Origin: Tillus elongatus
Lineage: Eukaryota > Arthropoda > Insecta > Coleoptera > Cleridae
NCBI GenBank assembly: GCA_964006375.1
Contig: OZ023265.1
Location: forward strand, 11,007,795-11,071,794
DNA: 64,000 nucleotides
Direction of reading: 5' to 3'
The notes beneath the pieces are model-generated. The model was given only the letters and a program-made list of their open reading frames with translations. It did not search any database and was not told where the DNA came from. Shown piece by piece: positions 22,416 to 32,176 of this stretch (position 1 is the stretch's first letter; every line of letters starts with the position of its first letter). The position numbers and the translations under genes are program-made.

Positions 22416-23152
22416 ATGTTGTATGTTACATGTTACACATACTCAAAGATATTGGTTTTGTTTGTGAATACACAATTATAGTATTAAATCTTTCAATTTA
22501 TTTTATTTAAGTTACTATCAATAATGCTCAAACTCAAATAAAATGCCTCGCCCCCTGCTTCTTGTGTTATTCTACTGCTATATTCACCATATTTTTAAAA
22601 TAAAATTAAAGCAATTTTTGAAAAGAAAGTTATTTATTAAAAAATCATTATTTACAGATCACTAAAAAACTCATGCCAAATTGAAACCTCCTTTCAGTCA
22701 TAAAAAACAGTTATTTAAAACAAACCGTTTTAAAACATGTGTTTAAGACTGTTTAAAAAAATATGTTTTAAACACTAGGTATTGTTTTAAACATGTTTAA
22801 AAACAGTTGTTTAAAACAAATGTTTTCAAACATGCCAACCCTGGTTTAAAAAAAACAATTGTAGGGATCACCAACGATTTATGGACCATCATGTGATTGC
22901 CAAAATATTTTTATAAGATACAGCTTAAGACACCCTATAATGAAGTTATACATTTTTTTTTCTCGTATCTTGTATAATAACCATTATATAGAGCTTTACC
23001 GTAGAAATGCGTCACCCTGTATATATGCAAACAGTTAAAAACTGAAAGTAAACCCGGATATGTATTCTAGGGGGCACTCAGTTGAAGAAATCTTTTTAAA
23101 ATTAAAGTCGCGGTCTCCTCATTAACGAATTTTTTTTACGAAAATTAGCTAA

Positions 23153-23673
23153 AAATTATAGACCGTTAAACCATAAACTTAACTAGAACTACAGCCAAAG
23201 CAACTTAACTAAACCTACAGCCAAGGCATCAGAGAAAGGGTCTATTTGTAATGAAAGTTCTGGAAATATGGAAGAACAATGACGGTTGAAGCTGAAACTT
23301 AAGGGTTTGCCGAACACTCTTCTTGCGACATTTTCTTTACATAATCCGTATTTGTTTCAGATTTTTTTGCCTAAATGTTGCGAATTTTGACGTTTCAAAT
23401 CGTACTTTGACGTTTCGAGGAAAGCCCTAATTTTTGTTCTTTAAATGCCTATAGCTGTTTTGTCTTTCAGCTTACAGACCAAAATTTTGGTACGTGAGTC
23501 ACTATTTATAATACAAACACGCGTACCAAATTTGGACATATAAAAATTGAAGCTGACCCCGGATATGGGTTTTAGGAGCCATAGTTTTGCGCTCATTTGA
23601 AAAAAAAAATTTCAAAATTCAAAAGTCGGAATCTCCACATTAGTTAATTTTTTTAAAGAAAATTCACTAATAT
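23153..23673 (+). mobile_element. Family H-related sequence with a hairpin end
   Basis: 23270-23430 matches the reverse complement of 54480-54680 (GACGGTTGAAGCTGAAAC, GTATTTGTTTCAG). 23445-23673 is a family H half ending in the hairpin terminus (TTAGTTAATTTT...GAAAATTCACTAA). Confidence 0.55.
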
Positions 23674-23819
23674 TAATAATGTTTATTCTTTCGGCTATTC
23701 CAAACAAGCATGTCATAAACAAGGGTCACTTTGACTAATTGTTCGTGTTTGTCGCTTTTGTTTGGTTAAAAATTATCGTTTCTGTCATTTCAAATGCCGA
23801 CTTTGAGGTTTTAAGAAGA

Positions 23820-24490
23820 AACACTATAAAATGTTACAACTATTTTACTTCCACATCGTCACAAAGTATCGCATCGGCGACAACAATTTCAATTTTTTTA
23901 CGCTTAAACGTCGTAAAATGTATCAAAACATATAGAAAACAATTTTGGAACGAAATTGTTTTGTCTGTATGTCTGTTTGTAGCCAAGCTAACTTTAGAAC
24001 GAATTGAGATATCGTCTTCGAATTTGGTATACAGTTAGCACCTAGCGAACAAACGGTGCGGATTGTTTTTGGGTAAAATCGCTCCAGAGGGTGAATTTGA
24101 GGGGTGATTTGGTGAAAATTGACATTTTTTCGTTAAAACTCTAGTAAGAAAGAAACATTTTTTCGTTAAAACTCTAGTAATAAACCGATATAGGGTTTAT
24201 TTATTACAATATTTTTAATTTCATCAAACATCTGGTACTCAGTGCTGAAATTAAATTAGTGGTGGAATATTGTTGACAAAAATTTCGAAATTATTTTTGC
24301 TAAAATGGCGTAAAAAGTCTCAAAACGTATAGAAAATTTGATTCTAGACCGCAATTCTTTTTGTCGGTCGGTCTGTCGGCAAGTACGTCTGTCTGATAAT
24401 AGGCGCAATATATATAATTATCAAGACATCTTCAACCTTGGTATCCAGTTAGCACCCTACAAAGGAACGGTTCGATTTGTTTTGGGTAAG
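23820..24490 (+). repeat. Family C repeat, copy 2, with a diverged second unit
   Basis: 23835-24135 repeats copy 1. A more diverged unit follows at 24270-24490 (AAAACGTATAGAAAATTTG, CAGTTAGCACCCTACAAAGG). The family resumes at 26205-26290 (GGGTGATTTGGTGAAAATTG) after the RNase H LINE, so the LINE inserted into it. Confidence 0.65.
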
Positions 24491-24499
24491 ATATAAAAG

Positions 24500-26178
24500 G
24501 TCACACAGGCAGTGTGGGAGCGTATGCAGACTGCACTGAAAGTGGTGGAAGGGTGGACGGTTGATCAAGGGCTCGGGGTGAGCCCCGAGAAAGCAACCGT
24601 CGTTCCGTTTACGAGGAGGAGGAAGTGTGAAAGCCACAGAACTCTCACTCTATACGGTAGGAGCGTTCCAATGGCCAGGGAGGTAAAATATCTTGGGGTC
24701 GTATTGGACTCTAAGCTAACCTGGAATGGTCACATTGGAAAAATACTGCGTAAGGCAGTCATGACCTTAGCCGTCACTAGGCGGCTATATGGAAAAACGT
24801 GGGGACTAAGACCTAGTATGGCCCACTGGCTGTACACAAGGGTGGTCAGACCATCGTTAACATATGCGGCACTGGTCTGGTGGCCTAAGGTGACACAATC
24901 CAGTGCCAAACAAAAACTAGGCAAGATCCAAAGGATGGCTTGCCTAGGCATCACAGGGGCCATGTCTTCAACCCCAACAGCCGCCATGGAGGTGTTGCTG
25001 GATCTACCCCCCCTACACTTAGTTATTATGGGAGAGGCCAGGCTAGGACTATACAGACTAGCCTGCAATGGTAGACTGAAGATCAACCCAGGCTTCAGGG
25101 GCCACTGCAAAATTCAGGAGATCGTGAAGGAACCCATGCTTGAAATGAGGTCAGACTTCGCGAGCCCGCGAATGTGCAGGGAAAACAACTTCACAGTGGA
25201 AATCCCTGATCGCGGGGCATGGCGGGAGGAGACGCCGTGCATACCACGGGACGCGCTCGTCTGGTTCACGGACGGATCTGGCGGGGAGCGTGGGACGGGG
25301 GCAGGTGTTTACTCGGAAGGACCGAGGGTAAGTCACAGTATTTCCCTCGGAGCCCATGCAACGGTGTTTCAGGCCGAGATGTACGCCATCCTGCACTGTG
25401 TGCGGGAGAACAAGAGGAGGGGCTACACCAACAAGCGGATCCTCATAGCCACAGACAGCCAGGCAGCCCTTAAGGCACTAAGTAGCCCACGGGTAAATTC
25501 CTGGCTGGTGAGTGAGTGCCGAGACGAGACGAGCGACCTGGCTGGGCAGAATGAGGTGACCCTCATCTGGGTGCCGGGTCACTCGGGGGTCAAAGGCAAT
25601 GAAGAAGCTGACAGTCTCGCGAAGAGAGGGTCAGCAGAACCATTTATGGGACCAGAACCGGCTCTGGGCGTGTCAAAGAGCACTGCCAGGGGAGCCATTA
25701 AGTCCTGGGTCAGAAACCAACACAAGGTGTACTGGGCGGACTGTCCAGGGCTCAGACATGGGAAGTCAATAATTGACGGACCCAGTTCAAAGAGAGCTGT
25801 GGAGCTGCTAAACCTTAGCAGAGGACAGCTCAGAAACACGGCAGGTCTCTTGACGGGACACATGGCCGTCAAGAAACACCTGCATAAGATGGGGCGGTTC
25901 GAAGGGGACCTCGCATGCAGACTCTGCGGCGAGGGGGAGGAATCAGCCCAGCACATCTTGTGCGAGTGTATAGCTCTGGACCGGAAAAGACAACTGATCT
26001 ACGGTCACTCTAGACCGGAGACAGAGCAATATAAAACTTCACCCTACCAATCGCTGTGCAGACTAGTTCAAGGCACAGTGATTTTGGAATGGGTGGAGTA
26101 AGACTAGGGGTATGCACAATCAACCAAGGGTTGCGGTGCTATCGGGGCGGCAAGGCCGCGGACGAGCCCTGAGGGAAA
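24500..26178 (+). mobile_element. RNase H-type LINE (I/R1-like), 5'-truncated copy with long open frame
   Basis: Element from the RT thumb region to an A13 tail. The 3' UTR holds the hairpin-forming GCGGCAAGGCCGC and GAGCCCTGAGGG before the A-tract, shared with all other copies and with the solitary tails at 35267, 44062 and 51842. It lies inside family C. I could not define a clean target duplication. Confidence 0.85.
24512..26101 (+). CDS. RT thumb, RNase H and zinc-knuckle C-terminus of a non-LTR retrotransposon (partial ORF2)
   Basis: This 529-codon open frame is a 5'-truncated ORF2 polyprotein. About residues 1-90 end the RT (GVSPEKATVV, VKYLGVVLDSKLTWNGHI). A thumb/linker with RRLYGKTWGLRP and AALVWWPKV follows. 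RNase H spans roughly residues 245-375 with all four catalytic acids: D254 (FTDGS), E289 (QAEMYAI), D315 (ATDSQAA) and D367 (EEADSLAK). A zinc knuckle C469-x2-C472-x8-H481-x4-C486 follows. In the full element it would make and degrade RNA:DNA hybrids during target-primed integration. The frame is remarkably intact, but the endonuclease and RT palm are missing, so it cannot act alone. Relatives at 16861 and 56598 are broken. Confidence 0.85.
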   Translation: MWERMQTALKVVEGWTVDQGLGVSPEKATVVPFTRRRKCESHRTLTLYGRSVPMAREVKYLGVVLDSKLTWNGHIGKILRKAVMTLAVTRRLYGKTWGLRPSMAHWLYTRVVRPSLTYAALVWWPKVTQSSAKQKLGKIQRMACLGITGAMSSTPTAAMEVLLDLPPLHLVIMGEARLGLYRLACNGRLKINPGFRGHCKIQEIVKEPMLEMRSDFASPRMCRENNFTVEIPDRGAWREETPCIPRDALVWFTDGSGGERGTGAGVYSEGPRVSHSISLGAHATVFQAEMYAILHCVRENKRRGYTNKRILIATDSQAALKALSSPRVNSWLVSECRDETSDLAGQNEVTLIWVPGHSGVKGNEEADSLAKRGSAEPFMGPEPALGVSKSTARGAIKSWVRNQHKVYWADCPGLRHGKSIIDGPSSKRAVELLNLSRGQLRNTAGLLTGHMAVKKHLHKMGRFEGDLACRLCGEGEESAQHILCECIALDRKRQLIYGHSRPETEQYKTSPYQSLCRLVQGTVILEWVE

Positions 26179-26204
26179 AAAAAAAAAAAGACCGGGTTTA
26201 CAAA

Positions 26205-26499
26205 TAATGGGTGATTTGGTGAAAATTGACATTTTTTCAATAAAACTGGAGTAATATAACGTTTCAAAAGTTTACGGGTACAGGGATACAAATATTTTCT
26301 TTGTGGTCAAGGCATGGGCCCAAACTCTTTCCATGAAAATGTCTTTCTGAAAAGAATACAGCTATGTGGAAATTATGATTCAATTTGCAGCACTATTTTC
26401 TGGTATTTCGTGACGTTTTTGCTCCAAAAAGAAACATAATCTTTGTGTGTAATATACAATAGATTTTCTTATCCACACAAAATATTTTAGTTTTGTGTG
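26205..26499 (+). repeat. Family C remainder and unassigned sequence
   Basis: GGTGATTTGGTGAAAATTGACATTTTTTC continues family C after the LINE to about 26290. The rest is unassigned. Confidence 0.5.
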
Positions 26500-26868
26500 T
26501 TTTTCTACACATTAGTGCCACCCAAATTTTTTTTCTTTAAAAGTATAACTTTTTTTCTTTTAATTTAGAAATGTAAATTTTGATATATAGTATACTTTTT
26601 ATAATATAAACCTGCACACCGAAATTGGTTGCCATAGCTTTGTTACTTCCGGAGATATAAAAATTTTCCGGAAGAAAATCTAAAAATTTCTCGGACTGTT
26701 AAATATTTACTGGCTAACGAACGTATCCAAGCCACTTGCAAAAGGAAGGTACTCACCAAACATGATCAAAGTCGGCCGATTATTATTTGAATTATCGGTG
26801 TGATACATATATTTTAAAATTTTTGCAAATAAACGTATTATTATATAAATTTTTTGTACAAAAATTCA
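26500..26868 (+). mobile_element. Family H copy, hairpin end present
   Basis: One monomer in plus orientation (CTGGCTAACGAACGTATCC, GGAAGGTACTCACCAAA), then TTATCGGTGTGATACATATA and a terminus ACAAAAATTCACTAA. The TC end is missing. Confidence 0.6.
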
Positions 26869-27524
26869 CTAAAATATTGTGAAATTATATATTATTTTCA
26901 AGTCAACAAAGAAAACTGTTTCGCTTAACAGGTGCGTCAGTAATTCTGAGGAAGACCATGAGTGACATAACACCGTAACAATTCTTTCCATATAACTATC
27001 AAGGAAGAATGTCATTGCCTGTCAAAGGAACATGCGATGAAACTAATGAGACAGCTGATTAGGTGAAGTACGATGATATGCGCCAGTAAATTATTCCTAA
27101 TCCAGCTGAGACAAGGTCTGCTAGTACTCGTATATATCATTATTTAATTGCCGCCGTCTCTTTACTACTACATGGCATTAAGATCAAACACATTTAACAC
27201 GTATGCATCAAGTGCAAGCTTTTTATTACCAGGGTAAATATATTTGATAAGTGCAGCAAAGAGCTGAAATTACAAATTTTAGGAAAACTAAAGTATGAAA
27301 AGTTTAGACGACAAAACTTTCTTCATCTTATAACTAAATTTTAAAAGCCCCCACGTTCGCGTGGCAGTATAATGAAATTTAAAATTATAGGCCCACGTTG
27401 TGGAGACAGTATATTGAAAATTATATAACTGAAACAAATGCCTGACTTATAAATAATAAGTAAAATTTAAATGGGCTGCTCAGTCAAGGCATAAGCTTTA
27501 ATATAAATTAAAAACAGGGCATTG
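26869..27524. other. Unassigned AT-rich stretch
   Basis: No gene recognised. Two short related blocks, CCCCACGTTCGCGTGGCAGTAT and CCCACGTTGTGGAGACAGTAT, lie at about 27350-27410. Confidence 0.45.
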
Positions 27525-27529
27525 CCTTA

Positions 27530-28550
27530 GACCAATGATAACATATGGAGCCATAGTTTGGTGGCCTAAGGCACTTCGTGGTATCGCGAGGGCCAAACTG
27601 GCTCATCTACAGAGACAAGCATGTCTGATGATAACGGGAGCGATAAGCACCGCACCATCAGCCGCTCTGGAGGTCCTCCTTAATATTCCCCCTCTTCACA
27701 TATGGTTGGAGAGGGTGGCGAGGTGGACAACGTACAGACTAAAGCAAACGGCAGACAGCATGCCGAAGGAAGTCAGTCTGGGAGGATCCGGACTCCTTGA
27801 TGACATTGATGGTCACGGGATTCTGGGAATGGTCTCAGACTTGATGCCTACAAGGATCAGCAGAGATCTGTCTTTCAAGGTCGTCCTCCCGGAAAGGGAG
27901 GACTGGGACCGAAATCAAACGACCCTGTTGAGAGCGGACCTCTGCTGGTACTCTAACGGCTCCAAAACCAATTTGGGAGTAGGAGCTGGCGCATATGGGA
28001 GCAGCACCGATGCTAGACTATCAGCTAGCCTCGGCAAGTACGCAACCATATACCAGGCAGAAGTCTATGCCATCGAGATGTGTGCAAGGGAAATTTTAAA
28101 AAACCTGGATACACACAAATCGATAAAGATATATGCAGATAGCCAAGCTGCAATAAAGGCTCTTGGTTCCTACCGGTGTAATTCAAAGACGGTATGGAGT
28201 TGTAAATCTGCCCTTAACGAATTGGGCAGCTGTAATGAGGTGTCGCTGGTCTGGATACCCGGTCACTCGTACCATGACGTTGCGGCCGACGCGCTTGCCA
28301 GGAGTGGGGCCCAGAGTGACTTTGTTGGACCAGAACCGGTGCTGGGGATAACATCTTGCACAGAAAGAATGACAATCCAATATTGGCAAAATCTTCCAGG
28401 ATTAGCCCACTCTAAGGCCTTCATAAATGGCCTGTCTGAGTCAAGGGCTAAAAAACTTCTAGAGATGAACAGACAACAACTGAGTACTCTAGTCGGCCTG
28501 TATACAGGACACTGTCGCTTGCGGCACCACATGCATCGTATTGGGATCGG
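27530..28550 (+). pseudogene. RNase H-type LINE, second subfamily, with an Asp-to-Asn change in RNase H
   Basis: A 384-codon frame from 27535. It starts in the RT C-terminal segment (TYGAIVWWPKALRG, LMITGAISTAPSAA), then RNase H: YSNGSKT (residue 141), QAEVYAIEM, YADSQAAIKALG and VWIPGHS with AADALAR. The first catalytic acid, normally DGS, is Asn, so the nuclease is predicted inactive. Similarity to the copy at 24512 breaks off before the zinc knuckle, at a run of GGTCA repeats (28548-28567). The last 45 codons are non-homologous read-through. Distinct enough in sequence to be another family of the same group. Confidence 0.8.
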
Positions 28551-28567
28551 TCAGGTCAGGTCAGGTC
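28548..28567 (+). repeat. (GGTCA)4 short tandem repeat
   Basis: Four GGTCA units at the breakpoint of the LINE frame. Confidence 0.85.
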
Positions 28568-28587
28568 AGCATATTCTCCCTTTTCCA

Positions 28588-28855
28588 AGTATTGTCAGAA
28601 AGTTCTTGTGTCTTAAAATATGCCCAACAAGTATTGTCTTGCTCGTTACCATGCCTTTCGGTGTCTTCATTCGCTCGCCTCTCTATTGATGTATTTGTCA
28701 TTTTTTTCCATGGTGTCAGGAAGTCCTTATGTCTTGGAATATGTCCAGCAAATTCTGTCTTGCTCGTTACCATGCCTTTCGGTGGCGTCCTTCTCGCATT
28801 TCCTTACTCCTATTTTGCCTCTCTATCGATGTCTCCGTCATTTTTTACACGTCCA
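28588..28855. repeat. Two tandem units of about 125-135 bp
   Basis: Unit 1 (about 28588-28712) and unit 2 (about 28714-28855) share GTCAG-AAGT, CTTGCTCGTTACCATGCC then TTTCGGTG, and GCCTCTCTAT-GATGT. An extra block in unit 2 (about 28790-28815) accounts for the length difference. No function evident. Confidence 0.7.
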
Positions 28856-28869
28856 TAGTTTCTCGGCCT

Positions 28870-30021
28870 GGCATGAATGCAAAATAGTCTTCACCCCGTT
28901 AATTATCTGTTTTGTTTTTATTATATTTATTAAAATTATTTATTGATTGACCATCTTCATGAATTCTTCCTTAGGTTGATGGATGCTTGCAGTTTGCTTA
29001 TCCGTTTGGTGAAAATTACGATTGTCAGTATTCTCAAGTTTGTTGTTATCGTAAGGCCAGAAACCTGCTCCAGAAAAACAAATTAAATCACCGTCAACAT
29101 AACAAACTGATAAAAACATCAGCTATTGCAAGTTTCAATATAAAACACTATTACCGTTTGGCGAAACTATTATTATTATTATTTATAGGTGGTAATGATT
29201 AAGAGACTTTCATTGACTTCTCACATCTCCTGTGAATTTCCATCTTTTTATAAAGAGTTTTTATTTTATTTTTGACGATTTTGCGCTAGCTACTGCTATG
29301 TTTAGAGCAGATCCTGGTGATTATCTTTCTAGATTTTACAGATTATCAGTCATTTTGCAGGATTGTTTCAAACTTTGTGTATAAAAGTCAGCCCTCGTAA
29401 CATTGATTGTATTAGAGTGCAGTGCGGAAAAAAAGGCAAAACTGACGACAGATGTTAAAGCAATTTCCTTGGTAAGTCGTTAACTGTAAGCTAATAAATC
29501 TAAAAGCTCCTCTCATCCTTTGGCTGTTATTGCATTTGTTTGATTGAAGGCAATATGGTTGCGACCTGGATTCCGTTTCGGTACGTCATAGTGTACAAAG
29601 TGTGTGCAAATAAGATTTAAATATGAACGTCATGCAGTAGGCTATGGCTTTGACAGGTGACAGATTGAAATTGCATTGCCTGTAATCGATTTACGTGTTG
29701 CACATACGTTGCAGGCAGTGTTTATATTACGGTATTGTTGTCCAGTTGCAGTTTTTCGGTTTATTGTTTTATTTGCTTATTGATTCACGTTTAAAACAAT
29801 GTGTTTGCAAATATTTTACGGTGGTTGTTGTGAAATGGGTTGTATAGGAGTAATTTGAAGAATTAGCTACATGTTTATGCATTATAAGATACATGAGGTC
29901 GTGTTTGTATTGAGCGATTGGTGATTAACAAATAGTTAAGGCTAAATAAATAGAAACACATACCGGTTTCGTCTTTATTAGAGCTAGTTAGTGAATACAC
30001 AGTTCCTTTGTATAACATTTT
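28870..30021. other. Unassigned stretch with a promoter-like block
   Basis: No protein domain recognised. A TATA-like element and a splice-donor-like GTAAGT are noted separately. A degenerate hammerhead-like block (ACCGGTTTCGTCTTTATTAG) lies at about 29962-29982. Confidence 0.4.
29380..29477 (+). promoter_or_regulatory. Candidate Pol II promoter and 5' splice donor
   Basis: TATAAAAG at 29380-29387 is followed about 35-40 bp downstream by TGCAGTGCGG (initiator-like). A GTAAGT donor motif lies at 29472-29477, after a short A-rich leader. No associated coding exon is identified, so this could be chance or a retroelement/host leader. Confidence 0.2.
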
Positions 30022-30527
30022 GTATTTATTTAAACTCTCGGGATAACATCGTTCATAGTCATATTAGATACGTTGTAAAGATTGTAATCTCAAATACGTT
30101 GGGCAGATCATAATTCACTAAGTAAAGATTGGAACCTGTGATGAGCACCTATATATGCACCTGGAGAACCCAAATCATCACAACACATCTTTTTAAAGAC
30201 CTGACGATCGTTTCACTAGCAAAGTTAGCGTCATCAGAGGATGAAAAATTCTGAACTACTTACAACTAAGGATGACCTCTTATACTCAGTCTTGGGTAAA
30301 GACTGATACCGAGAGGGAAACGAAATCGCAGGCAAATTTTCTGTGTATTGTACTTTAATTTCCGGACCACGTTTTTGAACTTCCGTTATAATTTTACCTG
30401 CCAAGTTTCGGTATATCTTGTACATCAAAGACAAAGCGAAAAGGGCAATAAATCAGTGGCGGCGCTCGGGTTAAATCACTTTCGTTTTTTATTGCCTTAG
30501 AAATATAAATACTCTCGTAGGCATCTA
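30022..30527. mobile_element. Penelope-like element tail, tandem unit A
   Basis: Begins AAACTCTCGGGATAACATCG and contains GATTGTAATCTCAAATACG then TTGGGCAG (an eroded CxLKYVGQ codon block of the GIY-YIG domain, plus strand). A hammerhead motif on the minus strand and a conserved tail ending CGTAGGCATCTA follow. The same order recurs in unit B (32070 onward), so two units lie head to tail, as in tandem Penelope pLTRs. Confidence 0.65.
30199..30241 (-). ncRNA. Hammerhead ribozyme motif, Penelope unit A
   Basis: The minus strand reads core CUGAUGA, a stem II of about 16 nt, then GAAACGAUCGUC. The last part holds GAA, a mini stem III ACG/CGU with AU loop, and a GUC cleavage site. CCU/AGG form stem I. 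Core residues are all conserved. Stem II pairing is imperfect (CGCTA versus CTAGT). Confidence 0.55.
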
Positions 30528-32069
30528 CAACGGCGGCTCAATAAGTCCGTGACTTTTTGAATTTCCCGCCTCTTCACAGGAAGGGCAACACTGCTTCTGT
30601 CAACAAGCATATGTCAGTTGACTCCTGTCAAATTTCCTACAAGCTGCGTCATTTAGTTTGTGTTAGATAGCCATTGAAAGCAGACAACCTCTTGACTTAT
30701 AACGAAGTTGGTAGAAGTGAATTTCGTGTGCTCATCAAACATTATTTTTTGCGGATGTTTTAAATGTTGTTTTGTAATAACTTTTTTTACTATTAATACA
30801 CCAGCTCACAATATTAATTAACATTTATTTAGGCAAGTGTACAGCTACTTACATGTGACCGGGCTACTACGACCATCGTCATCTGTCATCTGCCGTGTGT
30901 CATGGAGGAACCACGTCTCTATGGCTCACCTCGTACAGATCAGGACGGTTACTAAAGCCGTATTCACATCTTAATGTAAAGTAAGTTTACACATATGTGA
31001 CAGCGGAGAAAAACCATTATTCAAACCAAGGGCATGTTTGATAAATACTATGGGGACTCTGCACCATCAATTTCCATGGTAAAAAAGTGGCTTACTGAAT
31101 TTCGTTGCGGCCGTACAAGCACAAATGACGCTGAGCGTTCTGGACGGCCAGTTGAGGTCGCTGCACCCGAAACAATTGAAAGTATTCAATGTATGGTGTT
31201 GGCCGATCGGAGATTAGCGGGAGATTGTGGAAGCCATAGGCATATCGCGTGAATCAGTGGTTTCGATTTTGCATGATCACTTGGGTATGAGAAAGCTATC
31301 CGCAAGATGGGTGCCGCGTTTGCTCACAATCGACCACAAACGCAATCGTGTGACAACTTCGAAGGTGTGTTTGGCATTACTCAACCGCAATAGGGGCGAG
31401 TTTTTGCGCCGTTTCGTAACCGTTGACGAAACATGGATTCACCACAACACACCAGAGACCAAGCAGCTGTCAAAATAGTGGATTTATCCGTGCGAATCGG
31501 CACCGAAGAAGGCCAAGTTTTGTTTGTCAGCCAATAAAGTCATGGCGACCGTTTTTTGGGATGCACGTGGTATAATCCACATTGATTGCCTTCAGAAAGG
31601 AAGAGCAATCAATGGCGAATATTATACCAACTTACTGGACCGATTCAATGACGATTTGAAGAAAAAACGACCGCATTTGGCCAAGAAAAAAAGTTCTTTT
31701 CCGCCAAGACAATGCAAGGGTGCACACATGTGTAGTCTCCTTGGCGAAATTGCATAAATTGGGCTACGAATTGCTCCCTCATCCGCCCTATTCTTCGGAT
31801 TTAGGCCCGAGTGACTATTTCTTGTTTTCAAACTTGAGAAATGACTTGGCGGAGAGAGATTTGACTCCAATGATGAAATCATCTCACAAACAAATACCTA
31901 TTTTGAGGACATCGACAAATCTTATTTTTTGCAAGGGATAAAAAAATTGTAGAAACGTTGGACGAAGTGTATATAGCTTAAAGGAGACTATGTTGAGAAA
32001 TAAAATGATTTTTTTGTCAAAAAACCTGTGTTTCATTTAAAAAGTCAATGACTTATTGACCCGACCTCG
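30528..32069 (+). mobile_element. Mariner element, nearly full length, degenerate
   Basis: Inverted repeats share TCAATAAGTC-(N)2-TGACTTTTT (left 30537, right reverse complement near 32058). TA lies on both sides (30526-30527 and 32070-32071). Length is 1,542 bp. A broken transposase runs left to right inside. It sits exactly at the junction of two tandem Penelope tail units. Confidence 0.85.
30902..31985 (+). pseudogene. Mariner transposase pseudogene (D,D34D)
   Basis: Reading frames change several times, but the whole protein can be followed. An ATG at 30902 begins MEEPRLYGSP, with early stops. The helix-turn-helix region contains KYYGDSAPS, MVKKWLTEFRCGRTS and DAERSGRP (31034-31252). GISRESVVSILHDHLGM follows. 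The first catalytic Asp is in VDETWIHH (about 31423), the second in QDNARVHT (about 31712), and the third in DLGPSDYFLF. The second and third are 34 residues apart, as in classical mariners. Frameshifts occur near 31215 and 31720 and a stop is at 31476. It is inactive. Confidence 0.85.
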
Positions 32070-32176
32070 TATTAAAACTCTGGGGATAACATCGTTCAGA
32101 GTCATGAACGATATGGCGTTAGATACGTTGTAAAGATTGTAATCTCAAATACGTTGCGCAGATCATAATTCACTAA
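32070..32176. mobile_element. Penelope-like tail, tandem unit B (first part)
   Basis: Direct repeat of about 30025-30122: GGGATAACATCGTTCA-AGTCAT, AGATACGTTGTAAAGATTG, GCAGATCATAATTCACTAAG. It is cut by the J fragment at 32177. Confidence 0.65.

Larger units (their letters stand above)
21180..22843. mobile_element. Non-autonomous hAT-like element with 8-bp target duplication
   Basis: Terminal inverted repeats start CAGGGTTGGCA (21180) and end TGCCAACCCTG (22843). The flanking 8-mers are GTTTGAAA and GTTTAAAA (7/8), the hAT target-duplication length. Subterminal regions are packed with GTTTAAAAC/GTTTTAAAC-type words, likely transposase-binding repeats. No transposase ORF is present. The copy at 38530-38560 shows the unoccupied site. 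Confidence 0.75.
20832..23152 (+). mobile_element. Family H subfamily II, full length, split by a hAT-like insertion
   Basis: TC end at 20832 (TCTGGACGCAGCAAGTGCG). An internal inverted copy of the same terminus lies at about 21090-21127 (ACGCACTTACTTCGTCTAGA). The body resumes at 22852 (AATTGTAGGGATCACCAACG ... TCTCGTATCTTGTATAATA), and the hairpin end is CTCCTCATTAACGAATTTTT...AGCTAA at 23152. Removing the hAT element leaves about 650 bp, collinear with 38178-38870 and 54735-55401. Confidence 0.7.

Noticed and set aside
23739..24038. 99-codon frame rich in VCLSVC-like residues
   Set aside because: Lies in family C, is not conserved in frame in copy 1, and the cysteine-rich part comes from a TGTCTGT repeat.
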